Shown here: positions 16,667-25,395 of the stretch, piece after piece
Numbering within the stretch: the stretch's first letter is position 1
Layout: every line of letters starts with the position of its first letter
From: Streptomyces chromofuscus
GTDB lineage: Bacteria; Actinomycetota; Actinomycetes; Streptomycetales; Streptomycetaceae
Length of the DNA: 64,000 bases
NCBI RefSeq assembly: GCF_015160875.1
Contig: NZ_CP063374.1
Coordinates: forward strand, 6,451,501-6,515,500
Direction of reading: 5' to 3'
Notes under the pieces: generated by a model
The model's database searches: none
Told to the model about the DNA's origin: nothing
What the model saw: the letters and a program-made list of their open reading frames with translations, nothing else
Position numbers and translations under genes: made by a program

Positions 16667-17637
16667 ACGACTTCGCGGGCAGGCGCGTCGCGGTCACCGG
16701 CGCCAGCGGGTTCATCGGCGGGCGGGTGGTGGAGCGGCTGGTGCTGGGCACCGGGGCCGAGGTCCGTGCCCTGGTGCGCGGCTACGGCCGGGCCGCCCGG
16801 CTCTCCGTGCTGCCGCAGGAGCGGCTCACCTTCCGGGCCGTCGACCTCGACGCCCCGCAGAGCCTGCGCAAGGCCCTGGACGGCTGCGACCTGGTCGTGC
16901 ACTGCGCGTTCGGGTCGCGGGGCGAGGTCGACGACCGCTGGCGCACCACCGTCGACGGGACCGCGAACCTGCTCGATGTGGCCAAACTCGCCGGCGTCGA
17001 GCGGCTGGTGCACCTCAGCACCGTCGACGTGTACGACACCTCCGGCCTGAGGCGCTTCGACGAGACCGCCCCGGCGCTCGGCGAGGACGCCGACGACCGC
17101 GAGTACGAGCAGCAGAAGGCCGCCGCCGAGCGGCTGGTGCTCGCCGCGCACGGCGACGGCCCCGAGACCGTCGTGCTCCAGCCCGGCGTGGTCTACGGTC
17201 CCTGGGGCGGACAATGGACCGTCGCCCAGCTGACCCGCCCCGCCGAGGAGTTCGAGGAGCTGCCGGTGACCGGTGCGGGTGGCGCCTGCAACGCGGTGTA
17301 CGTGGACGACGTCGTGGACGCCGTGCTGGCGGCGCTCGCCGAACCCGCCGCGGCGGGGCGGAAGTTCCTCGTGAGTGGGCCAGACGAGCCCGGCTGGGGC
17401 GAGTTCTTCGACCGGCTGCGCGGCATCCGCGGCCTGCCCGCCCCGGCCGGCACTCCGGCCGACGGGGCCGTGCCCGACTGGGAGCAGGCGCTCTACGCCA
17501 GCCCCGCCCGCGTGGACGCCGCGCTCGCCGCACGCCTCCTGGCCGCGCCCCGGACCACCCTGGACGAGGGCATGACGCGCACGGCGCAGTGGGCGCGCTG
17601 GGCCGGGTACGGGGCACCGGGCGGAGCCGGCCGGTGA
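16663..17637 (+). CDS. NAD-dependent sugar epimerase/dehydratase (extended SDR)
   Basis: 324 aa. Nucleotide-binding GASGFIGGRVVERL lies near the N-terminus. LSTVDVYD supplies the catalytic Thr/Ser region. The usual YxxxK is replaced by YEQQKAAAE, which still contains Tyr and Lys at the right spacing (Y-E-Q-Q-K). LQPGVVYGPWG and NAVYVDDVVDAV follow, as in the GalE/WcaG families. Start and stop both overlap neighbouring genes by 4 nt, so it is translationally coupled. Likely works on the same NDP-sugar as the Gfo/Idh enzyme. Confidence 0.88.
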   Translation: MNDFAGRRVAVTGASGFIGGRVVERLVLGTGAEVRALVRGYGRAARLSVLPQERLTFRAVDLDAPQSLRKALDGCDLVVHCAFGSRGEVDDRWRTTVDGTANLLDVAKLAGVERLVHLSTVDVYDTSGLRRFDETAPALGEDADDREYEQQKAAAERLVLAAHGDGPETVVLQPGVVYGPWGGQWTVAQLTRPAEEFEELPVTGAGGACNAVYVDDVVDAVLAALAEPAAAGRKFLVSGPDEPGWGEFFDRLRGIRGLPAPAGTPADGAVPDWEQALYASPARVDAALAARLLAAPRTTLDEGMTRTAQWARWAGYGAPGGAGR

Positions 17638-18299
17638 CCCGGGTTCTGGTGATCGCCCCGCACCCCGACGACGAGGTCATCGGCTGCGGCGGCTCCATCG
17701 CCAAGCTGGCCCAGTCCGGCGCCGAGGTCACCGTGGTCATCGTCATCCGCCGCGAACGCGGGCTCGCCGACCGGGAGGTCGGGGACGAGGAGTTCGCGGC
17801 GGAGACCACCGACGCCTGCCGGGTGCTCGGCGTCAAGCGGTGCATCACGCTGGACGAGCCGTCCCGTGACTTCGCCGCCGACCGGCGGCTGCACCTCGCC
17901 GTCGTCAAGGTGCTGCGCGAGGTCCGCCCGGACCGGGTGTACCTGCCGCACCGCGACGACGGGGACGTGGAGCACCGGGCCGTGCACCGGCTCGGCCTGG
18001 AGTCGCTGTGGATGGCGGAGTCCGACTTCTTCGAGGAGGCCGGGCCGCCCGCGCCGCCGCCGTCTCTGGTGCTCGGCTACGAGGTGTGGGCCCCGCTCGG
18101 CGAGGCCCAGTACACCGAGGACGTCACCGACCAGATCGAGCTGAAGGTCGAGGCCATGCGCTGCTACCGCTCCCAGCTGCGGCACGCCGCCTGGGACGAG
18201 GCGGTGCGCGGGCTGGCGTCCTACCGGGCCGTCACCAGCGCGGGCCACGGCCACAGCGAGGCCTTCGAGGTGATCCGGATGGCCGGCGCCCGGCCCTGA
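17634..18299 (+). CDS. PIG-L family de-N-acetylase
   Basis: 221-aa zinc-dependent deacetylase. The metal site begins VIAPHPDDEVIGCGGS (residues 5-20, His-Pro-Asp-Asp) and is completed by YLPHRDDGDVEHRAVH. Family members remove acetyl from GlcNAc-derived glycosides, as in mycothiol, teicoplanin and streptothricin-type pathways. It ends the seven-gene operon; a strong hairpin follows. Its presence implies a GlcNAc-type sugar in the product that ends with a free amine or an N-acylation site. Confidence 0.9.
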   Translation: MTRVLVIAPHPDDEVIGCGGSIAKLAQSGAEVTVVIVIRRERGLADREVGDEEFAAETTDACRVLGVKRCITLDEPSRDFAADRRLHLAVVKVLREVRPDRVYLPHRDDGDVEHRAVHRLGLESLWMAESDFFEEAGPPAPPPSLVLGYEVWAPLGEAQYTEDVTDQIELKVEAMRCYRSQLRHAAWDEAVRGLASYRAVTSAGHGHSEAFEVIRMAGARP

Positions 18300-18306
18300 A
18301 CAAGCC

Positions 18307-18338
18307 GGACCGGGGGCCGGCAGTGCGGCCCCCGGTCC
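18307..18338. terminator. bidirectional hairpin terminator
   Basis: Perfect 13-bp inverted repeat: GGACCGGGGGCCG (18307-18319), six-base loop, and its exact complement at 18326-18338. It sits between the convergent deacetylase and condensation genes. There is no long T-run, as is normal in Streptomyces. Confidence 0.8.
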
Positions 18339-18354
18339 TTCCCCGCCGGGCGGC

Positions 18355-19731
18355 TCAGTCCGCCCGCAGCACGTCCCCGATCGCCGTGTCCGGAGCAGTC
18401 AGGAACCTGTGCACCAAGGAGGTGAACTCATGAGCGAGCTCCCGAACGCTCTCCTCGCCGAAGACGTCCGCCGGGAAGAGCACCGTGAAGTCGACTCCGC
18501 TGTCGTCGACCGAGGCGAACACCTCCAGGCTCTCGATCTGGTGCTGGTCGCCGGGCACCTCGGTCGGCTCCACCGACAGCCCTCCGGCCTCGCGCTTGCC
18601 GCCGCTCCAGCCGCCGGGCGCCACGTCGAAGAAGGTGCACGGCCGCTCCAGCAGCCGGCCCAGGTGGGTCGGGGCGAGGGAGGAGGTCACCTCGGGCGCC
18701 GGCACCTGGCCCAGCCGCTGCGTCTCCAGCACCGCCGAACGGACCGTGCGGCTCAGCTCCTTGAAGGTCAGGGACGGGTTGATCCGCACCCGGACCGTCG
18801 CGTAGGTGGACAGGAAGGCCACCAGGTCCAGCAGGTGCTCCTCGGTGCGCCGGGTCACCGGGATCAGCGCCGCGAGGTCGCTGCGCCCGCTGCGGGCGTG
18901 CAGCGCGCAGAGGTAGGCAGTGAACAGCACCACGAACGGGGTGGTGCGGGCCGACCGGCAGTACTCCGTGAGCAGCGCGCAGGTCTCCGGCGTCAGCGAG
19001 CCGTCGAACGTGCCTACCGCGTAACGGTCGTTGGTCTCGCGCAGCATCCCGGGCAGGTACACCGGTGCGTTGGTGCCGATGCCGTCCAGCAGCTCCGCGA
19101 AGCGGGCGATCATCTGCCGGGGGTTCGGGTCGCGGCCCAGCCACTCCGCCTCCCAGCGGACGAAGTCCGCGTAGGTGAACCGCTGTTCGGGCAGCTTGGC
19201 CTCGCGGCCCTCGACGGCCGCGGCGTACAGCTCCCACAGTTCGTTCACCAGGATCTCGAACGACTGGCCGTCCACCACCAGATGGTCGACGGCGAGGCCC
19301 AGCAGGTGGTCCTGCTCGCCCAGGCGGTAGACGACGCCGCTCATGAGCAGCCCGCCGTCCAGGTCCAGGTTCCGGCTCAGGAAGGCGCCGGCCAGGCGCA
19401 GCGCCTCGTCCGCCCGCTCGTCCTCGGGCAGCGCGGTCAGGTCCACGCGCTCGGGCGTGAAGGGGCGGGCCTCGCGGATCTCCTGTCGCCCGGTCCTGCC
19501 CCGGTCGGGGAAGGCCGCGCGCAACGCCTCGTGGCGGGCGACGAGCGCGGTCAGCGCCGAGTCCAGGGCGTCCGTGTCGAGGGGGCCGGTCAGGCGGAAC
19601 CCCCGGCCGAACATGCGGACCTCCACCCCGAGGTCATGCTGCTCGACCCACTCCTGGATCGCCAGGCGGTCTATCTGGTCGGACAGCAGCGGAAGCACTT
19701 CGGGACGGCTTCCCTCGTTCGCGATGCGCAT
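18355..19731 (-). CDS. free-standing NRPS condensation domain
   Basis: 458 aa, a complete C domain without A or PCP. The active-site motif reads AVDHLVVDGQSF: the catalytic second His (His150) and Asp154-Gly155 are present, but the first His is Asp149. The latch and bridge regions (IPVTRRTEEHLLDLVAFLST) are recognisable. The ATG at 19731 has GAGGGAG upstream. It must act in trans between carrier proteins on other polypeptides. It is divergent from the methyltransferase/ATP-grasp operon, with 85 bp between them. Confidence 0.88.
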   Translation of the reverse strand: MRIANEGSRPEVLPLLSDQIDRLAIQEWVEQHDLGVEVRMFGRGFRLTGPLDTDALDSALTALVARHEALRAAFPDRGRTGRQEIREARPFTPERVDLTALPEDERADEALRLAGAFLSRNLDLDGGLLMSGVVYRLGEQDHLLGLAVDHLVVDGQSFEILVNELWELYAAAVEGREAKLPEQRFTYADFVRWEAEWLGRDPNPRQMIARFAELLDGIGTNAPVYLPGMLRETNDRYAVGTFDGSLTPETCALLTEYCRSARTTPFVVLFTAYLCALHARSGRSDLAALIPVTRRTEEHLLDLVAFLSTYATVRVRINPSLTFKELSRTVRSAVLETQRLGQVPAPEVTSSLAPTHLGRLLERPCTFFDVAPGGWSGGKREAGGLSVEPTEVPGDQHQIESLEVFASVDDSGVDFTVLFPADVFGEESVRELAHEFTSLVHRFLTAPDTAIGDVLRAD

Positions 19732-19816
19732 GCGAATTCTCCCTCAGGAAATGAAAAGGAAATGGCGGGCCTGGAAGTGCCCGGCACGGAAATCGAGACT
19801 ACTGAATGGGGCGGTC

Positions 19817-20581
19817 GTGACGCAATATGAAACGCGCGGAGATTTCTTCGCTGAGTATGCCGATGTTTATGCCGCGGCACCCTACAATGATTTCACGGAA
19901 GAAGTGTCGAAAAAACTCCCCGACCTGATTTCCCATTACCGTGCGGGTGGCGGGTCGCTGCTCGACCTGGGCTGCGGCACCGGCACGCTGCTGATCGCGC
20001 TGGCCGGCTCCTTCGGCCGGCTCACCGGCGTCGATCAGTCGCCCGACATGCTGCGGCACGCCGGCGAGGCCGCCCGCCGGGCCGGGGTGGACGTCGACCT
20101 GGTCCGCGGCGACCTGCGCGAATACCGCGGCGACCAGCGCCACTCCGTGGTCACCTGCACCTACAACACCGTCAACTACTTGGTCGGCGAGGGTGACCTG
20201 GAGCTCGCCGCCCGCACCCTGCGGGCCGCCACCGAGGACGGCGGCCTCGCCGTGCTCGATGCGCACCCCGTCTGGTTCGTCGAACGGGCCTGGGCCGGAC
20301 AGGTGTTCGTGGAGCAGAACACCGAGGACATCCTGGAGGTCTGGGAAAACTCCTACGACGCCGCGACTGGCCGGGTGGACACCACGGTCACCGTCGTGCG
20401 CCGGACCCCCGAGGGCGGCTGGCACCGCGTCCACGAGACCCATCCGCAGCGCGGCCACGACCCGGCCGCAGTCACCGGCGCACTGCTGGCGGCCGGCTTC
20501 ACCAGCGTGGACACGTACGCCGGGCTCGACCGCGAGCCGGTGCGCGAGGACACCCGGCGCGTCTGGTACGTGGCCAGATGA
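19817..20581 (+). CDS. SAM-dependent methyltransferase (class I), copy 1
   Basis: 254 aa. The SAM motif LLDLGCGTGTLL is followed by an acidic residue after the second strand (TGVDQSPDML). The N-terminus (FFAEYADVYAAAPYNDFTEE) resembles that of the second methyltransferase of this operon (TAYDHWSDTYELF) in layout, and both are 254 aa, so they may be distant paralogues. GTG start; ribosome site weak. The stop overlaps the ATP-grasp start by 4 nt. Probably N- or O-methylates a residue of the product. Confidence 0.82.
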   Translation: MTQYETRGDFFAEYADVYAAAPYNDFTEEVSKKLPDLISHYRAGGGSLLDLGCGTGTLLIALAGSFGRLTGVDQSPDMLRHAGEAARRAGVDVDLVRGDLREYRGDQRHSVVTCTYNTVNYLVGEGDLELAARTLRAATEDGGLAVLDAHPVWFVERAWAGQVFVEQNTEDILEVWENSYDAATGRVDTTVTVVRRTPEGGWHRVHETHPQRGHDPAAVTGALLAAGFTSVDTYAGLDREPVREDTRRVWYVAR

Positions 20582-21828
20582 CCGACACCCTCCTGATATG
20601 CGGGATCGGCTCCGGAATGGACAGGTCGCTCGCCCGCGTGAAAGAAATGGGGGTGCGCGCCCTGGTCGTCACGGACCGCATCACCGAACGCGTCTGGAAA
20701 AGCGCCGACATATGCCTGGAGGCGGACCCAGACGATTTCACCGGTGTCCTGTCGGCAATTCGCGCGGAGCGGCCGGGAAGAATATCCGGCGTCATGACCC
20801 TCGGATACGACAATCCACCGGTCGTGGCCCGGCTGGCCGCCGAGCTGGGCTGCCCCGGCGTGCCCGTCGAGGTGGCCGACCTGTGCACCCTGAAGGACCG
20901 CCGGATCGCCGCCCTGGACCGGGCCGGGCTGCCCGTGCCCCGGTTCGCCGTCGCCACCACCGCCGACGCCGCCCTCGCCGCGCTGAACCGGATCGGGCTA
21001 CCCGCCGTCGTCAAGCCCAGCGATCGCACCGGCTCCCTGGGCGTCGCCAAGCTGGACGCCCTCGGCACCGCGCGGGAACCCGTCGAGCGGGCCCTTGCCC
21101 TCAGCCCGACCGGACACGTCGTCGTGGAGGAGTACCTGACCGGCACCGAGCACACCGTGGCCGGGTTCGCCGTCGACGGCAGGCTCCGCGTCACCGGGTT
21201 CGCCGACCGCGAGTACGGCGAGAAGGAGCGCTTCTTCCCGCACTTCTTCGAGGGCGGCGACACCCTGCCCTCCGTCCTGGACGAGGCACAGCGCGCCGAG
21301 GTGGTGCGCACCGTCCAGCGGGGCGTCGACGCGCTCGGGCTGACCACCGCCGTCGTCAACACCGACATCCTGCGCACCCCCGACGGGCGGGTGTACCTGC
21401 TGGAGATCACCTGTCGGCTGACCGGCGCCCGCATCGCCACCGAGATCATGCCGCTCGCCACTGGTGTCGACCCGCTGCCCAACGCCGTCCGCCTTGCCCT
21501 GGGCCGCCCGCTCGCCGAGGAGGAACTGCGCCCCACCCGCGACCGGGCGGTCGTCCAGCGCTATCTGCCCGCAAACGGCGGCACCGTCGAATGGGTCGGC
21601 GACCTGGCCGAAATCGCCCGTACCCCCGGCGTCCACGACGTCTTCTGGGGCCTGGACCTCGCCCCCGGCACCGTCCTGCCGCCCTACCGCGGCGGCGACG
21701 AGGTGCTGGCCGGTGTGATCACCAGCGGCCCGGACACCGCCGCCGCCGAAGCCCTCGCGACCCGGGTGCTGTCCCGCCTCCCACTGCGCCTCACCGACCG
21801 CCCCGCCGCACCCGCCCCCACGCCCTGA
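20578..21828 (+). CDS. ATP-grasp ligase
   Basis: 416 aa with the carboxylate-amine ligase layout: an N-terminal Rossmann-like part (LLICGIGSGMDRSLARVKEM), CTLKDRRIAALDRAGLPVPR, an ATP-binding lobe with VVKPSDRTGSLGV and VVVEEYLTGTEHTVAGFAVD, and metal ligands in YLLEITCRLTGARIATEI. Such enzymes join an acyl phosphate to an amine, so this one probably forms an amide bond outside the NRPS, on an amino acid or amino sugar. It is coupled by 4-nt overlap to the preceding methyltransferase. Exact substrates are unknown. Confidence 0.85.
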   Translation: MTDTLLICGIGSGMDRSLARVKEMGVRALVVTDRITERVWKSADICLEADPDDFTGVLSAIRAERPGRISGVMTLGYDNPPVVARLAAELGCPGVPVEVADLCTLKDRRIAALDRAGLPVPRFAVATTADAALAALNRIGLPAVVKPSDRTGSLGVAKLDALGTAREPVERALALSPTGHVVVEEYLTGTEHTVAGFAVDGRLRVTGFADREYGEKERFFPHFFEGGDTLPSVLDEAQRAEVVRTVQRGVDALGLTTAVVNTDILRTPDGRVYLLEITCRLTGARIATEIMPLATGVDPLPNAVRLALGRPLAEEELRPTRDRAVVQRYLPANGGTVEWVGDLAEIARTPGVHDVFWGLDLAPGTVLPPYRGGDEVLAGVITSGPDTAAAEALATRVLSRLPLRLTDRPAAPAPTP

Positions 21829-21860
21829 CCGCACTCCACCCTCCGACAAGGGGAACGCCG

Positions 21861-22625
21861 ATGACCACCACCGCGTACGACCACTGGTCCGACACCTACG
21901 AACTGTTCGAGGGCCCCATGGCCGAGGACACCTGGCGCCTGGGCATCGGGGCCGAACTGGCCAAGCTGGCCGCCCCCGGCCCCCTCCGCATCCTCGACCT
22001 TGGCGCCGGCACCGGCATGGGCAGCCGGGTGCTGGCCGACCTGGTCCCGCAGGGCGAGGTCACCTCGCTGGACCGCTCGGCGGCCATGCTGGAGCACGGC
22101 GGCATACCGCCCGAGCTGCGCATCGTCGGCGACATGGCACGCTTCACCGCCGAGCCCGACAGCTACGACTTCGTGGTCTCCGGCTTCGACGCCCTCAACT
22201 ACCTGACCGCCGTCGACCTCGCCGAGTGCCTGGGCAACGCGGCCGCGGCCCTGCGCCCCGGCGGCCACCTCGTCTTCGACTACTCCTCCCGCAAGGTCCT
22301 CCAGGAGGACTGGCGGAACCTGGAGCACGAGGAGACCCGCGACGGTGTCCGGCTGCACCGCACCCACCGCTGGGACCCCGTGCTGGCCCGCAGCCGGTCG
22401 GTGCTCTCCCTGTACGGGGCGGACGGCCTGCTCTGGCGCGAGACCCATGTGCAGTACGTCGTCGACCCGTTCACCATGGAGGAACTCGGCCGGACGGCCG
22501 GCCTGCGCACGGTCCGGGTCCGCGACATCGACGGCGACGGCTTCACCCCCGGTCACACCACGCACATCTACGTGCTGCGCAAGGACGAGCAGGGCGTCGT
22601 CCCGAACACCGGGGAGCGGGCATGA
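21861..22625 (+). CDS. SAM-dependent methyltransferase (class I), copy 2
   Basis: 254 aa with ILDLGAGTGMGSRVLADLVP as SAM motif I, an acidic post-II residue in TSLDRSAAML and SGFDALNYLT as post-motif. ATG at 21861 follows AAGGGG eight bases upstream. The stop overlaps the glycosyltransferase start by 4 nt. Similar in size and organisation to the methyltransferase at 19817-20581; two methylations of the product, or one early and one late, are the simplest reading. Confidence 0.85.
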   Translation: MTTTAYDHWSDTYELFEGPMAEDTWRLGIGAELAKLAAPGPLRILDLGAGTGMGSRVLADLVPQGEVTSLDRSAAMLEHGGIPPELRIVGDMARFTAEPDSYDFVVSGFDALNYLTAVDLAECLGNAAAALRPGGHLVFDYSSRKVLQEDWRNLEHEETRDGVRLHRTHRWDPVLARSRSVLSLYGADGLLWRETHVQYVVDPFTMEELGRTAGLRTVRVRDIDGDGFTPGHTTHIYVLRKDEQGVVPNTGERA

Positions 22626-23692
22626 CCGCCGCCGAGGCCGCCCCGGACGAGGAGCGCACCGAACGGGTGCTGGCGAGCACCAGCGTGGTCATCGCGCTCC
22701 GCGACGACCTGCGCATCCTGGACTGCATCGACTCGGTCGACGAGGACGTGGAGATCGTGCTGGCGCTCAACGGCGCCACCGACGAGATCCGCCGGGTGCT
22801 GCGCGAGCACCCGAGGCCGCTGACCGTCACCGAGATACCCGACGCGGGCAACCTCGGCGCCGCCTACAACGCGGGCGCCGAGGCGGCGAGCGGGCGCTAT
22901 CTGCTGCTGATGGACTCCGACTGCACCTTCGCCCCCGGCGTGGTCCGCATGATGGCCGCGGCCGTCGCCACCGACCCGGTGGTCAAGGGCCAGGTGGTGT
23001 ACGGCGAGTCCGGCAGCCTGATGAGCCGGCTCACCGCCCGCGTGCGCGAGTACGACGAGGGCGAGTACGTCAGCGCCCTGTCCCCGCCGCTCATCTACGA
23101 CCGGGCGATCGTCGAGCACATCGGCGGCTACCACTTCGACGGCCTGATCCACTGGTGCGAGGACCGGGAGTTCGACTTCCGTCTCCAGCTGGCCGGCATC
23201 CCCGTCCGGCACGTCCCCGAGGCCCGCATCTTCCACGACGCCCAGGTCGGCCTCCAGAACATGCGCAGCTACTTCCGCTACGGCGTGGGCGAGGGCATCG
23301 CCCAGGAGACCGGTGTCTTCACCACCCCCGCCGTGCCCGTGCTGTGGCGGCTGTACGAGGCGTCCCGGACGCTCGCCGGGTGCGCCCGCCACAAGGGGAT
23401 CGGGGCCGCCGCCTACTACGCCCTGCTGAAGGCGGCCTTCCACACCGGCACCCTCTACCACCTGGTACGCGACCCCTACGGCGTGCGGCCCCGCTACCCG
23501 GCGACCGCCGCCCGCACCAGGATGCTGCGCGCAATCCCGCAGCACTGCACCGAGCTGACGCCCGCCCAGCGCGAGCGGCTGCGCCGGGCGCATCTGCGGG
23601 CCGGTCGGCGGATCGTCCCGCTCGCCGACCTCACCGTGTTCCGGTGCGACGGCGATCCGAAGCCCGAGCCGTCGCCTCAGGCCGCGTCGTGA
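22622..23692 (+). CDS. family 2 glycosyltransferase
   Basis: 356-aa GT-A enzyme. TSVVIALRDDLRILDCIDSV (from residue 19) starts the nucleotide-sugar domain. LLLMDSDCTFAPG holds the DxD metal motif, and IHWCEDREFDFRLQLAGIPV supplies the catalytic ED. The C-terminal part (about 230-356) is Arg-rich and lacks a clear membrane anchor. It is the last gene of its operon and overlaps the convergent hydrolase by 16 bp. The obvious candidate to attach the modified sugar to the peptide or its capreomycidine-type residue. Confidence 0.85.
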   Translation: MTAAEAAPDEERTERVLASTSVVIALRDDLRILDCIDSVDEDVEIVLALNGATDEIRRVLREHPRPLTVTEIPDAGNLGAAYNAGAEAASGRYLLLMDSDCTFAPGVVRMMAAAVATDPVVKGQVVYGESGSLMSRLTARVREYDEGEYVSALSPPLIYDRAIVEHIGGYHFDGLIHWCEDREFDFRLQLAGIPVRHVPEARIFHDAQVGLQNMRSYFRYGVGEGIAQETGVFTTPAVPVLWRLYEASRTLAGCARHKGIGAAAYYALLKAAFHTGTLYHLVRDPYGVRPRYPATAARTRMLRAIPQHCTELTPAQRERLRRAHLRAGRRIVPLADLTVFRCDGDPKPEPSPQAAS

Positions 23693-25383
23693 GCGTCCGG
23701 CAGACCGGGACAGACCGGGAGCAGCAGCCGCGACGGCCGGCCCGGCCCGTGGTGGACCCGGTTGACGGCCGTGGCCACCGGGGCGTCCGCCAGGGTCAGC
23801 GGGGTGCCGCCGGTGTTCGGATTGGGGTCGAACCGCGGGAAGTTGCTGCTGGAGACCTCCAGCCGGACCCGGTGGCCGGGCCGGAAGACGTGCACAACGG
23901 TCCCCGCCGCCACCGGCAGGGCGTGGACCGTGTCCGGGACCGGCGGACGCACCCCGTCCAGCCGGGCCCGGTGCCCGGTCCGGACGACGCCGTCGCAGAG
24001 GATCTCCGCGCGGCCATCCGGGTGCACGTCGACCAGCTTGGCGGTGAAGTCCGTGTCCGGCGCGGACGAGGAGACGTACAGCTCGGCGACCACCTCCCCG
24101 GACACCGTCAGGGGCGCGTCCAGCCGGGGGCCGGTGTAGCAGAGCACGTCCGGGCGGTCCTCCACCGCGCGCTGGTCCAGGGGGCCGCAGTCGGCGCCGA
24201 CGAGCATGCCGGTCATGCAGGTGGCTCCGCCGGCGGTCGGGACGGGGTCGCGGGGGTCGTAGCGGTAGACGTCCGTGACCTCGCGGCGGGGCGGGGCGTG
24301 GTGCAGCACGCCCGAGCCGTGCCGGGTACGAGCGTCGCCGTCGCTGTCCAGGTGCAGCGCGAGCGGGACGCTGTCCGCGCCCGGCGGACCGGCGGGGGTG
24401 ATCCAGCGGTCCGCCCCGCCGGCGAACAACTCCACCGGCGGACCCGCTTGCTCCGTCCCGCCCTTCAGATGCCGGTCGAAGAAGGCGAGATGGGCCGCCG
24501 TCATGTCGAACTCCGCCTCGTCGGCGGCGAGTCCGTAGCGCCGCTCGGGGAAGACACCGCCGGTCACGCAGTGCGACCAGGGGCCGATCAGCAGGCGGTC
24601 GTCCGGCCGGGGCGACGGTGTCCGCAGGGTGCCCGGCAGGAAGATGTCGTACCAGCCGCCGACCACCAGCGCCGGAGGCCGTCGCCCGTCCGGGGCGGCG
24701 GCCAGCCCGCGCCAGTGGGCGTCGGGCCCGGGGTGCTCCAGCCACTCGCGGTAGTAGGGAGCGAGCCGGTCCAGCAGGGGCAGCGCCCGCCAGGGCGCCC
24801 GGTAGAGCTCGTCGATGCCGTCCAGCGCCTCGGCCACGGCGCGGACGTCCGCGGCGGTGCCGCCGGCCCGCTCGACCTGCCCGTGCAGCAGGTCGCCGAG
24901 CACCCAGTGCAGACAGAACCCGAGTTGGAAGGCGCCGCCCAGGTACGTCCAGCCCTCGTAGGGGTCGGCGGCGGCGACGTGCGGGGCGAGGGCCCGCAGC
25001 GCGGGCGGCGCGGCGGCCGCCGCGTGCCACTGCGCGGCACCCTCGTAGGACCGCCCGATCATGCCGACGGTCCCGTCGCACCAGTCCCGGCCTGCGGCCC
25101 ACTCCACGGTGTCTCGGCCGTCCGCGGCGTCGTCGGCGAACGGCCGGAAGACACCGCCGGACGCGTACCGGCCGCGCACGTCCTGCACCACGAGGCAGTA
25201 CCCGGCCTCCACCAGCCGCATCCAGTCCAGGGAGCGGCCCCCCGCCGAGGACCCCTTGCCGTACGGGGTCCGCTGGAGGAGGGCCGGCAGCGGGCGGGAG
25301 GTGTCCGGGCGGTACACGTCCGCCCGCAGCACCACGCCGTCGCTCATGGGGACGGGCACGTCCCGGTCGATCACGAGTCGCAC
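23677..25383 (-). CDS. CocE/NonD-family hydrolase
   Basis: 568 aa. It has the alpha/beta-hydrolase part with GYCLVVQDVRGRYASGG, the nucleophile motif GMIGRSYEGAAQ (Ser in RSYEG) and LIGPWSHCVTGG with the likely catalytic His. The C-terminal PepX-like jelly roll carries VSSSNFPRFDPNPNTGG. The GTG at 25383 is preceded by GAGGAG and lies 12 bp after the FemAB-like stop, so they are co-transcribed. Family members cleave esters, amides or X-Pro peptides; here it may trim an intermediate or release the product. No signal peptide is seen, so it is probably cytosolic. Confidence 0.85.
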   Translation of the reverse strand: MRLVIDRDVPVPMSDGVVLRADVYRPDTSRPLPALLQRTPYGKGSSAGGRSLDWMRLVEAGYCLVVQDVRGRYASGGVFRPFADDAADGRDTVEWAAGRDWCDGTVGMIGRSYEGAAQWHAAAAAPPALRALAPHVAAADPYEGWTYLGGAFQLGFCLHWVLGDLLHGQVERAGGTAADVRAVAEALDGIDELYRAPWRALPLLDRLAPYYREWLEHPGPDAHWRGLAAAPDGRRPPALVVGGWYDIFLPGTLRTPSPRPDDRLLIGPWSHCVTGGVFPERRYGLAADEAEFDMTAAHLAFFDRHLKGGTEQAGPPVELFAGGADRWITPAGPPGADSVPLALHLDSDGDARTRHGSGVLHHAPPRREVTDVYRYDPRDPVPTAGGATCMTGMLVGADCGPLDQRAVEDRPDVLCYTGPRLDAPLTVSGEVVAELYVSSSAPDTDFTAKLVDVHPDGRAEILCDGVVRTGHRARLDGVRPPVPDTVHALPVAAGTVVHVFRPGHRVRLEVSSSNFPRFDPNPNTGGTPLTLADAPVATAVNRVHHGPGRPSRLLLPVCPGLPDAHDAA

Positions 25384-25395
25384 GGGCGTCTCCTC

